DNA of 64,000 nucleotides, from positions 62,001-126,000 of the forward strand of contig NZ_NQKI01000006.1 in the NCBI RefSeq assembly GCF_002269125.1, given 5' to 3'. The translations under genes were made by a program, and so were the position numbers. This document shows, piece by piece, positions 40,745 through 48,840 of this stretch. Source of the DNA: Pseudomonas lundensis (GTDB taxonomy: Bacteria; Pseudomonadota; Gammaproteobacteria; Pseudomonadales; Pseudomonadaceae). Within the stretch, counting starts at the first letter, position 1. The number at the start of each line of letters is the position of its first letter. The notes beneath the pieces are model-generated. The model saw only the letters and a program-made list of their open reading frames with translations. It made no database searches and was not told where the DNA came from.

Positions 40745-40878
40745 CCATCATCGCCGGATCATTTACAGGAATCGTGGAAGCCTTGAGAAATCGAGGCTTC
40801 TTGCTTTTGGCCGAAGTGAAATGGATCGAGCAGCCTTGCAAGTGTGCGGGCCGCTGGACTTGCAAGGTGAGCGTATGA
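40741..40878 (+). CDS. 45-residue protein coupled on both sides
   Basis: Starts MTIIAGSFTGIVEALRNRGF and ends WIEQPCKCAGRWTCKVSV. Both its start and its stop form ATGA overlaps with the adjoining genes, a strong sign of real translation. Three cysteines near the C-terminus could bind metal. The function is unknown. Confidence 0.6.
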   Translation: MTIIAGSFTGIVEALRNRGFLLLAEVKWIEQPCKCAGRWTCKVSV

Positions 40879-41381
40879 AAATTGATCTGAGCAAAAAACC
40901 AGAAGGCGCAACCCATATAAACCCGCATTCGGGCCTTTGGATTAAGTGCTTTGGCGGAAACTCTGGAAGCTATCAGTTCTTCAAGGATGGCGAGTGGGAA
41001 ATGGGGTTTGGCTGCATGAGCAACTCTTACCTTGAGATTGCCCAGCCTGAACCCTGGACCGGCGAAGGCCTGCCGCCTGTTGGGATGGTGTGTGAAGCGA
41101 TGCTTCCGAGCATGAACCACCAGTGGGCTGAAGCCGTGGTGGTTTGGCATCACCCTGAGCATGAAGGCTCTGCTGTGGGTGTGCGAAGCGGTGGTCGCTT
41201 GACTGGATGGTCAAGTGCGTTTCGCCCTATTCGCACGCCCGAGCAGATCGCGGCGGAAGAGCGAGAGAAGGCCGTATTTGAAATTGCCCATATCCTGATC
41301 GATAACCGCCATGACTCAGCCGAATACCATCAGGCGGGTCGAATCTACGACGCCGGATTTCGCAAGCAGCCATCGCCATGA
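40875..41381 (+). CDS. Hypothetical early phage protein
   Basis: A 168-residue protein starting MKIDLSKKPEGATHINPHSG, Trp/Gly-rich beta N-terminal half with PWTGEGLPPVGMVCEAMLPS, then a helical C-terminus with RIYDAGFRKQPSP. It overlaps the preceding and following small genes by four bases. Similar domain order occurs in small phage proteins next to Bet. The function is unknown. Confidence 0.72.
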   Translation: MKIDLSKKPEGATHINPHSGLWIKCFGGNSGSYQFFKDGEWEMGFGCMSNSYLEIAQPEPWTGEGLPPVGMVCEAMLPSMNHQWAEAVVVWHHPEHEGSAVGVRSGGRLTGWSSAFRPIRTPEQIAAEEREKAVFEIAHILIDNRHDSAEYHQAGRIYDAGFRKQPSP

Positions 41382-41494
41382 CCGCCCACCAGCGCACCCG
41401 GCGCATGCTCATCTGGCGCGGCTCTTTCTCTGCCCTCGCCGTCTGCACCGTCCTGATGTTGCTCAGCGCTTACGCCGACCGCATCACTCAATAA
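41378..41494 (+). CDS. 38-residue single-pass membrane peptide
   Basis: MTAHQRTRRMLIWRGSFSAL then a hydrophobic helix AVCTVLMLLSAYA. The start overlaps the previous stop (ATGA). It has the size and layout of small phage membrane peptides. The function is unknown. Confidence 0.5.
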   Translation: MTAHQRTRRMLIWRGSFSALAVCTVLMLLSAYADRITQ

Positions 41495-41537
41495 CCCAAG
41501 CATTCAATCGCTGCGCATGTCGCGGCAAGGATTTCCC

Positions 41538-42356
41538 GTGAGCGCAGTAATGAAGCAGGAAGATCAATTGCCTGCCATGTCTGAGGCGGCACTTGTTGAA
41601 GTGCTGAGCAGCAGCCTCTACCCGGGCGCAGAAAAGAACTCGGTGGTGATGGTGTTGGCTTACTGCCAGGCCGCGCACTTGGACCCAATGTTGAAGCCGG
41701 TGCACATCGTCCCGATCTGGAATTCGAAGACGAAAAAGATGCAGGACACGGTGATGCCGGGCATCGGCCTGTACCGCATTCAAGCGGCACGCACCGGCCA
41801 GTACGCCGGAATCAGCGAGCCTGAATATGGCCCTCCAGTAACGGCGAAGTTGAGCGGCGTAGAAGTCACGTATCCCGAATGGTGCCGCGTGACCGTCAAG
41901 CGGCAGATGAGCAACGGGCTGGTGGCCGAGTACACCGCCAACGAGCGCTGGCTTGAGAACTACGCGACTTCGAGCAAGGACACCGCGGCGCCCAACGCCA
42001 TGTGGAAGCGTCGAGCATTTGCCCAGCTCGCCAAATGCGCCGAGGCCCAGGCCCTGCGCAAAGCGTTTCCTGAAGTTGGATCGGCGCCAACGGCTGACGA
42101 GATGGAAGGCAAGGCCTTCGAGGAGCCGGCACGCGATGTCAGCCCACGACAGCAAGCCCAACCTGAGCCAGAAGCGCTGACCGCCTACTCCGACGAACTG
42201 CTGACCGAGAACATCGTGAAGTGGCAGCCACTTATAGACTCGAACCGCACGAGCCCTGAACACCTCATTGCGACCATCAGCAGCAAGTACACGCTGAGCC
42301 CGGCGCAGATTGAAAAAATCACCAACCTCAAAGCCCTCGATGGAGATTCAGCATGA
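41538..42356 (+). CDS. bet: Phage recombination protein Bet (RecT family)
   Basis: A 272-residue protein with a GTG start, preferred because AAGGA lies six bases upstream; the frame is open further 5'. Conserved Bet residues are visible: QAAHLDPMLKPVHIVPIWN, VMPGIGLYRIQAARTGQYAG, and WKRRAFAQLAKCAEAQALRK. It anneals single strands in concert with the exonuclease that follows. The start of the exonuclease gene overlaps its stop by four bases. Confidence 0.93.
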   Translation: MSAVMKQEDQLPAMSEAALVEVLSSSLYPGAEKNSVVMVLAYCQAAHLDPMLKPVHIVPIWNSKTKKMQDTVMPGIGLYRIQAARTGQYAGISEPEYGPPVTAKLSGVEVTYPEWCRVTVKRQMSNGLVAEYTANERWLENYATSSKDTAAPNAMWKRRAFAQLAKCAEAQALRKAFPEVGSAPTADEMEGKAFEEPARDVSPRQQAQPEPEALTAYSDELLTENIVKWQPLIDSNRTSPEHLIATISSKYTLSPAQIEKITNLKALDGDSA

Positions 42357-43954
42357 AAATTCACAACGTAGCTCAAGGCTCCGCCGAGTGGCTTGCCCTT
42401 CGCGCCAGGTTCCGTACAGCCTCCGAAGCCCCGGCAATGATGGGCGCCTCGAAGTACCAAACCCGCACGGACCTGCTGGCAGCCAAAAAGACCGGCATCA
42501 CGCCGGACATCACGCCCTCTCAGCAGTTTATCTTCGACAAAGGTCACGCTACTGAAGCCCTGGCCCGCCCACTGACTGAAGCGCTGATCGGCGAAGAGCT
42601 TTATCCGATCGTTGCTACCGAGGGCAACCTGCTGGCATCCATGGATGGCGCCACGATGCTCGGCGAGACGCTGTTCGAACACAAGCTGTGGAATGAGTCG
42701 GTCGTGGCCCAGGTGAAAGCCGGCGACCTGGCTCCGCATTACTACTGGCAGCTTGAGCAGCAACTGCTGGTGAGCGGCGCTGAGCGGGTTATCTTTGTTT
42801 GCTCGGACGGCACGCCGGAGAACTTCGTGCACATGGAGTACCGGCCCGTAGCCGGGCGCGCGGCCCAGTTGGTCGAAGGCTGGAAACAGTTCGAGGCCGA
42901 CCTAGGCAACTTCGAAATGGCCGAGGCGCCGTCGATTGTCGTCGGCAAGGCCCCGGACGAGCTGCCAGCGCTGCGCATTGAGCTGACCGGCATGGTTACC
43001 GCCAGCAACCTGAAAGTGTTTGAGCAGTCGGCACTGGCGGTCATTGACTCGGTAAAAACCACGCTGACCACTGACCAAGACTTCGCCGACGCGAAGAAAG
43101 CCGTCAAGTGGTGCGGCGATGTTGAAGACGCAGTGACGGCGGCGAAGAAACAGGCGCTTTCGCAAACCCAGACCATCGACGAGCTTTTCAGCGCACTGGA
43201 GCGCATCAGCAAGCATGCCCGCGAAACCCGCCTGAAGGTCGACAAATTGGTGAAGGCGCAGGAGCTCGCCGTAAAGACCAACATCAAGCAGAAGGCCGAA
43301 CAGGCGCTGATCGATCACGTCGCGGCGATCAACAAAACCCTGGGCAAGGTAGTCCTGCCGAGCGTGCACGCGGACTTCGTCGGCGCCATGAAGAACAAGC
43401 GCACCATCGCCAGCCTGCAGGACGCTGTTGATACCGAGCTGGCCCGGGCGAAGATCGATGCGAGCCAAACGGCCGACAGCATTCGCTTGAACCTGACAAG
43501 CCTTGCCGAACTGGCCGCCGACCACGCTTTTCTGTTCAACGACCTTCAGCAATTGGTTATGAAGGCCAATGACGACCTGGTGACGCTGGTCAAGTTTCGG
43601 ATCGATGAGCATCAGAAGGCCGAAGCAGTCAAAGCGGAAACCAAGCGCCTGGCGGACGAAGCCGAACAGAAGCGTCTGGCTGAGGTAAAGCCTGCTCCAG
43701 TCGTTGAAGCCGCTCCACAGCCTGCCCCCGCGGTTGCCCGAGTTGCTGCAGTTCCGTCTACGAAGGTCCAGGCCAAACCAGTACGTCACGAAGCGCGAGT
43801 CACTGACATGGAAGCGTTGGTCAAGGCAGTCGCGGCCGGAGAGGTCCCTATTTCGGTGCTGACGGTCAACTGGCAAAACCTCGACGACATGGTTGAGTCG
43901 CAAGGCTCTGAATTCAATATGCCGGGGGTAACCCTGGAGCAGGTGGCAGCATGA
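42353..43954 (+). CDS. YqaJ-type exonuclease with long C-terminal extension
   Basis: A 533-residue protein. Residues 1-200 form a lambda Exo/YqaJ domain: GSAEWLALRARFRTASEAPA, GHATEALARPLTEALIGEEL and the catalytic GETLFEHKLWNESVVAQVKA (E-x-K). Residues 200-440 are a long helical region (KKAVKWCGDVEDAVTAAKKQ), and a Pro/Ala-rich linker leads to a small C-terminal domain. Usual YqaJ exonucleases have about 200-230 residues, so the extension is unusual. It is the partner of Bet. Confidence 0.9.
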   Translation: MKIHNVAQGSAEWLALRARFRTASEAPAMMGASKYQTRTDLLAAKKTGITPDITPSQQFIFDKGHATEALARPLTEALIGEELYPIVATEGNLLASMDGATMLGETLFEHKLWNESVVAQVKAGDLAPHYYWQLEQQLLVSGAERVIFVCSDGTPENFVHMEYRPVAGRAAQLVEGWKQFEADLGNFEMAEAPSIVVGKAPDELPALRIELTGMVTASNLKVFEQSALAVIDSVKTTLTTDQDFADAKKAVKWCGDVEDAVTAAKKQALSQTQTIDELFSALERISKHARETRLKVDKLVKAQELAVKTNIKQKAEQALIDHVAAINKTLGKVVLPSVHADFVGAMKNKRTIASLQDAVDTELARAKIDASQTADSIRLNLTSLAELAADHAFLFNDLQQLVMKANDDLVTLVKFRIDEHQKAEAVKAETKRLADEAEQKRLAEVKPAPVVEAAPQPAPAVARVAAVPSTKVQAKPVRHEARVTDMEALVKAVAAGEVPISVLTVNWQNLDDMVESQGSEFNMPGVTLEQVAA

Positions 43955-44190
43955 TGACCACAGAACTGAGCGCAATTCAGCGCAACAGCGTCGAATCGGC
44001 GCGCCTGGCTGCGGCCATGGCCGAGTTTGAAATGCGTGGCGGCGAGGTGCGGCAGGTAGGGGTTTTCCGGCCTGAGCCGAAGCCGCCACGGAAAAGCTGG
44101 ATCGACCCCGACACGGTACTCAAGCGCAAAGGCGTGCTATTCACGCGGGCTGAGCGGTTCAGGCTGCGCAAGCTGGCGGAGGCGATATGA
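43951..44190 (+). CDS. Small basic protein
   Basis: A 79-residue basic protein (MMTTELSAIQRNSVESARLA, later RPEPKPPRKSWIDPD) overlapping both neighbours by four bases. It is probably nucleic-acid binding, judged by charge only. Confidence 0.65.
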   Translation: MMTTELSAIQRNSVESARLAAAMAEFEMRGGEVRQVGVFRPEPKPPRKSWIDPDTVLKRKGVLFTRAERFRLRKLAEAI

Positions 44191-44651
44191 GCAAAGTCCG
44201 CAAGCCCTGCAACCGGCGCGCTCAGATTGACCGGTCCCGCCGCGCCCTGGTGCGAACCAATCACGCTGCAGTGGTCGACGTTCAGCCGCCCGATCGACAG
44301 GTGATGCTGAACTGGAAGAACTGCCGACAGATCACCAGCCTCCCAGTGGCCAACGCCCTTTGCGACCTGGCCCACCGCTGGACGATCTACATGAGCGTCT
44401 TCTGCCAGCAGCCGGACGGCAGCCAGTACAGCAAGTCAACCGAGTTCTCGCCCGTCGGCGTGCACCTGGTGGCGAATCTGGAACAGCTGATGATCGAGAA
44501 GCATGCAGAGCTGGTCGCGGCGAGCAACCCGAATCACATGATCGGGTCGGGCTGGCTCGCCATACCGGACGACGTGACGCTCACTGAGGTCGAGGCCAAC
44601 CGCGTATTCACCGCCATGGGCGTGTGGCGCCAGCGGGCCCAGGCAGCATGA
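44187..44651 (+). CDS. Hypothetical early phage protein
   Basis: A 154-residue protein; basic N-terminus (MSKVRKPCNRRAQIDRSRRA) and a helical middle (ITSLPVANALCDLAHRWTIY). It is coupled by ATGA overlaps. It is a common companion of Bet/exonuclease genes in Pseudomonas prophages; the function is unknown. Confidence 0.68.
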   Translation: MSKVRKPCNRRAQIDRSRRALVRTNHAAVVDVQPPDRQVMLNWKNCRQITSLPVANALCDLAHRWTIYMSVFCQQPDGSQYSKSTEFSPVGVHLVANLEQLMIEKHAELVAASNPNHMIGSGWLAIPDDVTLTEVEANRVFTAMGVWRQRAQAA

Positions 44652-44836
44652 GGCGCATTAGTAAGCAGGTTCGAACCCGGCGCAGAGCCGAACAACTAAA
44701 AATTCCACCGAGCGGTATTCAGTATGACCCCAATCTGGCGTTACCTCACTCAATCGGCCGGCATGACGGCTCAGATGCTGGCCGAGTCGACCGGCATGAC
44801 CATCCAGGCAGTGCGCGCAGACCTTGCCGAACTTGA
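44648..44836 (+). CDS. Possible short overlapping basic ORF
   Basis: A 62-residue frame whose ATG overlaps the preceding stop (ATGA); starts MRRISKQVRTRRRAEQLKIP. Its second half is a shadow of the next gene (44724), so only the first 25 residues look natural. It may be a truncated gene or a leader that couples translation. Confidence 0.3.
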   Translation: MRRISKQVRTRRRAEQLKIPPSGIQYDPNLALPHSIGRHDGSDAGRVDRHDHPGSARRPCRT

Positions 44837-45134
44837 ACTGAAGGGCAAGACCGCCCGAGAGCGCGCAGCAATCGGCAAGCCGCACTTGTGGTGGCGCGCT
44901 GAGAAACGCCCGGTAGATGGCCTTCATGTCCTTCTGGTCATGGCGCTGGCCGCCGAGCTTCAGCCGTCCGCCGCGATACTCAAGGAAGTGCTGGCAGATG
45001 TCGGCAGTAGAGCCAAGAGCCCGGCAATCAGCAAGATCGTCGCGATGTGCGCTATGTCGAAAGCGCCCCGCGAGATCATCTGGGCATCGCTCGAAAACCT
45101 CGATCATGAGGATGAAGCGCTGAGGGCTGCGTGA
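44724..45134 (+). CDS. Winged-helix DNA-binding protein
   Basis: A 136-residue protein starting MTPIWRYLTQSAGMTAQMLA. The N-terminal 60 residues (ESTGMTIQAVRADLAELELK, GKPHLWWRAEK) are typical of a winged helix. A second helical domain with REIIWASLENLDHEDEAL follows. It may be a regulator of the early-right operon or of excision. Confidence 0.68.
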   Translation: MTPIWRYLTQSAGMTAQMLAESTGMTIQAVRADLAELELKGKTARERAAIGKPHLWWRAEKRPVDGLHVLLVMALAAELQPSAAILKEVLADVGSRAKSPAISKIVAMCAMSKAPREIIWASLENLDHEDEALRAA

Positions 45135-45460
45135 TGGCACTGAGTCAGAAGCAACGGGACGAGCGGACATCGCTCAGGCGGTCCAAGGCTCAGGAAGAGG
45201 AATTGCGGCTACGGGTCAGGCCAGGCACACGGCAGGCACTGGCCGACCTGATGGAGTGGTCAGGCATTACTGAGCAGGGCGAGGCGATGACGCTGATGAT
45301 CCACCATCTGCACGCAATGGGCGCTGCGAAATGCCAGCCTCTGCTGAATCCGCCGCGCCACGAAATCGAGATATCGCAAAACGTGGCGCGGGAATTTCGC
45401 AATAAAAGCCTTCTCGCGATACAGAAAGACCCGGGCGACGAAATCATCGAACCCGCATAA
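45134..45460 (+). CDS. Ribbon-helix-helix-like regulator
   Basis: A 108-residue basic protein; the ATG overlaps the preceding stop (TGATG). The sequence EELRLRVRPGTRQALADLME followed by ITEQGEAMTLMIHHLH fits the strand-helix-helix order of RHH proteins. Copy D of the dispersed inverted repeat lies within its 3' part, where it encodes PRHEIEISQNVARE. Confidence 0.68.
   Translation: MALSQKQRDERTSLRRSKAQEEELRLRVRPGTRQALADLMEWSGITEQGEAMTLMIHHLHAMGAAKCQPLLNPPRHEIEISQNVAREFRNKSLLAIQKDPGDEIIEPA
45354..45390 (+). repeat. Dispersed inverted repeat, copy D
   Basis: Perfect arms CGCGCCACG and CGTGGCGCG around a 19-base spacer ending AAAA. It is inside the coding sequence of the RHH-like gene. Confidence 0.8.
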
Positions 45461-45518
45461 CCCACCCTACTCGCTGCATCCGGTCACGCGGAGGGCGGCG
45501 CCTGACTGGAGATAATCC

Positions 45519-47153
45519 ATGAACGCAGTAGCTGCCCCGGCATACGGGGAGATTGTTGATGATGTCGCTGAGTTCTTCGCGCCGATGGCGGGCGATGCAA
45601 TTGACGGCCTGTTGGGTCGCTACGACTCGGCCCGGAGGAGCATCGAAGCGCTTCATGATTTCGTGATAGCTGGCGGGAAAGCTGGTGCGCTGAACTACTT
45701 CCTCGACGGTAATGGCGATAACGGGCGACACGGAACAATCTCGGTAGAACGCCTATTCCAGCTTCCAGGTGCTATAGCATCACTCAACTCGTCATATTGG
45801 GGAGAAGCCCTGGCGCTGACAGATGTTTACGACGCAATGCCTCAGAAGCGCCGCAACGAATGGAACGAGCAGATTCGCGAGCACAAAGCACCAGACTTTG
45901 AAGAAAGCACGGTGCGGGCAACACTGAGCGAATTACTTGCGGCCCGCGCTAAGTTCTTCGCTGAACGGGTGGACGGGATATTCCAGGCGCTTTCTGGCGA
46001 GCACGTAACGAACTCACCCTCGGCTTTCGGTAAGCGAATGATCGTCGCCCGTATGCTGACCTACTACGACACCGTGGACCATGACCGTGCGGGCTACCTG
46101 AATGACTTGCGTTGCATCATTGCAAAGTTCATGGGTCGGGAGGAGCCGAGCCACAACAGCACCGGACCACTTCTGGAGATTCTGCGGCGAAACACCGGCC
46201 AGTGGCATTCGGTAGATGGTCACGCAATGAAGATCCGGCTTTACAAGAAAGGCACAGCGCACATTGAGATTCACCCGGAAATGGCCTGGCGCCTAAATTC
46301 GGTATTGGCCAGCATCTACCCTTCCGCCATTCCTGCCAGCTTCCGCACTAAACCTGCACGCAGAACCAAAGAGTTCCAGATGGTTGGCCGCCCTTTGCCC
46401 TTCACGGTAGTAAATGCGCTGGCGGGGATGAAGCAGCAGCCTTGCAAGCCGGTACAGGTGGACCACTGGAGCCTGCCACGCGAGCCGCTGACAGATAACG
46501 CCAACGCCCTGCAGTTTAGCTATGACCGACACAGCGCAATCACCCAGGCAGAAGCGGAGAAGGTTCTAGCTATGATCGGCGGAGTAAAGCGCACGGCCGG
46601 TGGGCACTCTTGGTTCGAGTTCGATTTCAACCCGCGCTCTGCTCTGGACGAAATCATCTCGAGCGGGTGCATTCCCGATCAGAAAGCTCACCAGTTCTAC
46701 CCGACCCCTGAAAACGTTGCCGCAGCAGCCGTTGAAATGGCGCAGATCGAGCCCGAGCATAGCTGCCTTGAGCCTAGCGCCGGTATGGGTGGATTGGCCG
46801 ACCTGATGCCAAAAGCGAAGACGGTTTGCATCGAAATCAGCGACCTTCACTGCGAAGTATTGAAAGCCAAGGGTTACTACGTCGAGTGCGCCGACTTTCT
46901 GAAATGGCAGATCACCGGCAAGTACGACCGCATCGTTATGAACCCGCCATACAGCGAAGGTCGCTGGCAGGCTCACATTGAGCGTGCAGCATCCATGCTC
47001 AAGCTCGGTGGGCGGTTAGTCGCAGTTTTGCCGGCTAGCGCGAAAGGTAAAGACGTGCTGCCAGGTCTGAAGCATGAGTGGTCACAGATCTACAACAACG
47101 AATTTGCCGGCACCAGCGTATCGGTTGTGATCCTCTCCGCCTCAGCCGCATAA
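45519..47153 (+). CDS. DUF4942 plus adenine methyltransferase fusion
   Basis: A 544-residue protein. The N-terminal 370 residues match the DUF4942 type (EALHDFVIAGGKAGALNYFL, SPSAFGKRMIVARMLTYYDT). The C-terminal domain has class I methyltransferase motifs: CLEPSAGMGG (motif I, 417-425) and the catalytic NPPY (475-478) of N6-adenine enzymes. Such phage enzymes can protect DNA from host restriction. It is expressed in the early-right operon and stands alone without a nuclease partner. Confidence 0.9.
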   Translation: MNAVAAPAYGEIVDDVAEFFAPMAGDAIDGLLGRYDSARRSIEALHDFVIAGGKAGALNYFLDGNGDNGRHGTISVERLFQLPGAIASLNSSYWGEALALTDVYDAMPQKRRNEWNEQIREHKAPDFEESTVRATLSELLAARAKFFAERVDGIFQALSGEHVTNSPSAFGKRMIVARMLTYYDTVDHDRAGYLNDLRCIIAKFMGREEPSHNSTGPLLEILRRNTGQWHSVDGHAMKIRLYKKGTAHIEIHPEMAWRLNSVLASIYPSAIPASFRTKPARRTKEFQMVGRPLPFTVVNALAGMKQQPCKPVQVDHWSLPREPLTDNANALQFSYDRHSAITQAEAEKVLAMIGGVKRTAGGHSWFEFDFNPRSALDEIISSGCIPDQKAHQFYPTPENVAAAAVEMAQIEPEHSCLEPSAGMGGLADLMPKAKTVCIEISDLHCEVLKAKGYYVECADFLKWQITGKYDRIVMNPPYSEGRWQAHIERAASMLKLGGRLVAVLPASAKGKDVLPGLKHEWSQIYNNEFAGTSVSVVILSASAA

Positions 47154-47197
47154 CTCCCACACTCCACCGCCCGGGCATGCCCGGCAAGGAAACAGCT

Positions 47198-47692
47198 GTG
47201 TCCGAAGTAAAGCGTTACCACGTAACCGAAACAGGGCTTGTAGAGGGTGAATCACTGGGGAGGCTCAGTGTTGTGCTGGCGGCTGACTTCGACCGCGTAA
47301 CCGCCGAGCGTGACGCGGCGCTGGCTGAGCTTGGGCGCTATCAGTCACTTTTCAATCAGGCGCAGAAGGCAATCGACCGCCTGAACGAACTTCATCGTAA
47401 GCGCATGGCTGAAATTGGACGGCGCCTGACCGCAGCGGATGAGCGGGTGGATACAGCCATCTCGCTTCTGGAGTGCGTTCTTGATACCGGAGAATTGACA
47501 AGAGAAAAGCATCTGGATCTTGAAGCTGATATCTGCCGGTTGGTTACCGACTTTTGGGGCGACCGAAAATCGGCACGCATTCCGTCACCACCTCGTTGCC
47601 CGGATTGCGGCTACACCGAGCAGGATTGCCGGGAGCAGATGGACCACCACCTTTGTGGCTCTCCTGAACCAGCTCCTGCGCGTAATCCATGA
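47198..47692 (+). CDS. Coiled-coil protein with C-terminal zinc motif
   Basis: A 164-residue protein with a GTG start; AAGGA lies before it within a stem-loop leader. The middle is a coiled coil (VTAERDAALAELGRYQSLFN). The C-terminus has CPDCGYTEQDCREQMDHHLC, a Cys/His cluster. The function is unknown. Confidence 0.68.
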   Translation: MSEVKRYHVTETGLVEGESLGRLSVVLAADFDRVTAERDAALAELGRYQSLFNQAQKAIDRLNELHRKRMAEIGRRLTAADERVDTAISLLECVLDTGELTREKHLDLEADICRLVTDFWGDRKSARIPSPPRCPDCGYTEQDCREQMDHHLCGSPEPAPARNP

Positions 47693-47751
47693 AATCCAAA
47701 CTCCCTGCCTACAGCTGGTGCCTGCTGGCACTGGCACAACTGATTTGCTGA
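47689..47751 (+). CDS. Possible 20-residue hydrophobic peptide
   Basis: Frame MKSKLPAYSWCLLALAQLIC, whose ATG overlaps the preceding stop (ATGA). It is short but hydrophobic, as small membrane peptides are. Without expression data it is only a possibility. Confidence 0.25.
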   Translation: MKSKLPAYSWCLLALAQLIC

Positions 47752-47808
47752 AACATCTGTAACCCCTCCCCCTTCAAAGTCAGCCGCTATAGCGGCAAGG
47801 ACGAAGTC

Positions 47809-48396
47809 ATGTCTGCACAAAAGCCAATCATCATGTACGACGCTCCAGAAGCAGCCAGCCTCAAAACGGTGACTGGCTGGGTTTCTGCTGATGGCCGTTT
47901 TTTCGGCAACAATGAGGACCTTGCCCGCTATTCCGGCGCGACTCATCGCCGTTGCGAAGTGAACCCAGAGCATAAAATCTATGAGGTGAACAGCTACTGC
48001 AAGGAATGCCACCAGGCAAGGCGCCGAGCGAAGTTTGCGGCGATGCCCATCAAAGAGTGGTCAGGGGAACCGCTGGTTTTCTTTGACAGCGACCAGTACT
48101 TCTTCGATGTGGACAGCTTGCGCGACTACCTGATCGAAAGCGATATCGACCTGGCTGATCTGCAGCTCTGCATCTGCGAACCCAATTACCCCAGCCAGAT
48201 CGATCCAGCAGACCACTTCTGCGATGACTTGCCGGAGGACGGCGAGATCCGCGACGACCAGTTGCTCGCAGCGTTCGATCTGCTGAACGAGATGATCCGC
48301 CAGTCAGAGCCCTTGTCGTGGTCCGAAGGCGAGTACGTCGCGCAGCTTCCTCAATCGCTCATCGATGAAATCGCGGCGGCGCGGGTGACGCCATGA
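47809..48396 (+). CDS. Hypothetical early phage protein with Cys/His knuckle
   Basis: A 195-residue protein (MSAQKPIIMYDAPEAASLKT). The middle has CEVNPEHKIYEVNSYCKECH followed by ARRRAKF, a likely zinc site. The second half is acidic. AAGGA within a GCCGCTATAGCGGC stem-loop leader precedes the start. The function is unknown. Confidence 0.7.
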   Translation: MSAQKPIIMYDAPEAASLKTVTGWVSADGRFFGNNEDLARYSGATHRRCEVNPEHKIYEVNSYCKECHQARRRAKFAAMPIKEWSGEPLVFFDSDQYFFDVDSLRDYLIESDIDLADLQLCICEPNYPSQIDPADHFCDDLPEDGEIRDDQLLAAFDLLNEMIRQSEPLSWSEGEYVAQLPQSLIDEIAAARVTP

Positions 48397-48518
48397 TCGC
48401 CACCCTCTGGTTCGCCTACCGGCCCACATTGAGGCTCAGGCGATCTTACTTATCTCACACTGAGCGTCACGCTTCGGATGCTTGGCTATGCAAAGAAGGT
48501 ATGAGCGCCAAGCCTTGA
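48393..48518 (+). CDS. Short ORF coupled to the preceding gene
   Basis: A 41-residue frame starting MIATLWFAYRPTLRLRRSYL; the ATG overlaps the previous stop. Its end runs over the antisense gene at 48436, so it may be a truncated gene. Confidence 0.35.
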   Translation: MIATLWFAYRPTLRLRRSYLSHTERHASDAWLCKEGMSAKP

Positions 48519-48663
48519 ATGCTAACTGCTGCCTATCAAAAGCTGCCTGCCATTGCTCACCGCCGACAAGCTCGATGGGAATGGACATCATTAGCTCAGT
48601 CGCAAGATCAAGCTCCTCGACGAGCGCGCGCCCATTAGGCATATCAAGAATTAGAGATCGCAT
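48436..48663 (-). CDS. Minus-strand small protein within the early-right operon
   Basis: A 75-residue protein starting MRSLILDMPNGRALVEELDL, helical, ending in a basic CIAKHPKRDAQCEISKIA. TAGGCAG lies before the start. It is the third small gene found on the opposite strand inside this operon, likely a moron. The function is unknown. Confidence 0.55.
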   Translation of the reverse strand: MRSLILDMPNGRALVEELDLATELMMSIPIELVGGEQWQAAFDRQQLAFKAWRSYLLCIAKHPKRDAQCEISKIA

Positions 48664-48840
48664 AGCTGCCTATCTATTTTAGGTTATTGATCGACCTTCC
48701 AAAGCAGTAAAAGTTCTTGGAAGCCCAGCAAGGGGCGCGATCGAAATATGGTTTTGTGATCTAGAACCACTTTTCGCAGGCAAAACCCTACTCCCAATCC
48801 CCCTACATGCCTGCCGGTGAGCGGCGGGCGAGGTATTCCT

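Noticed and set aside
42902..44089. 395-codon minus-strand frame opposite the exonuclease
   Set aside because: The plus strand encodes a clear YqaJ exonuclease; the reversed frame has shadow composition (Leu/Gln/Val/Arg/His rich).
44665..44690. T-loop-like GGTTCGAACCC suggesting a tRNA
   Set aside because: No acceptor or anticodon arms around it, and it lies at the junction of coupled reading frames.
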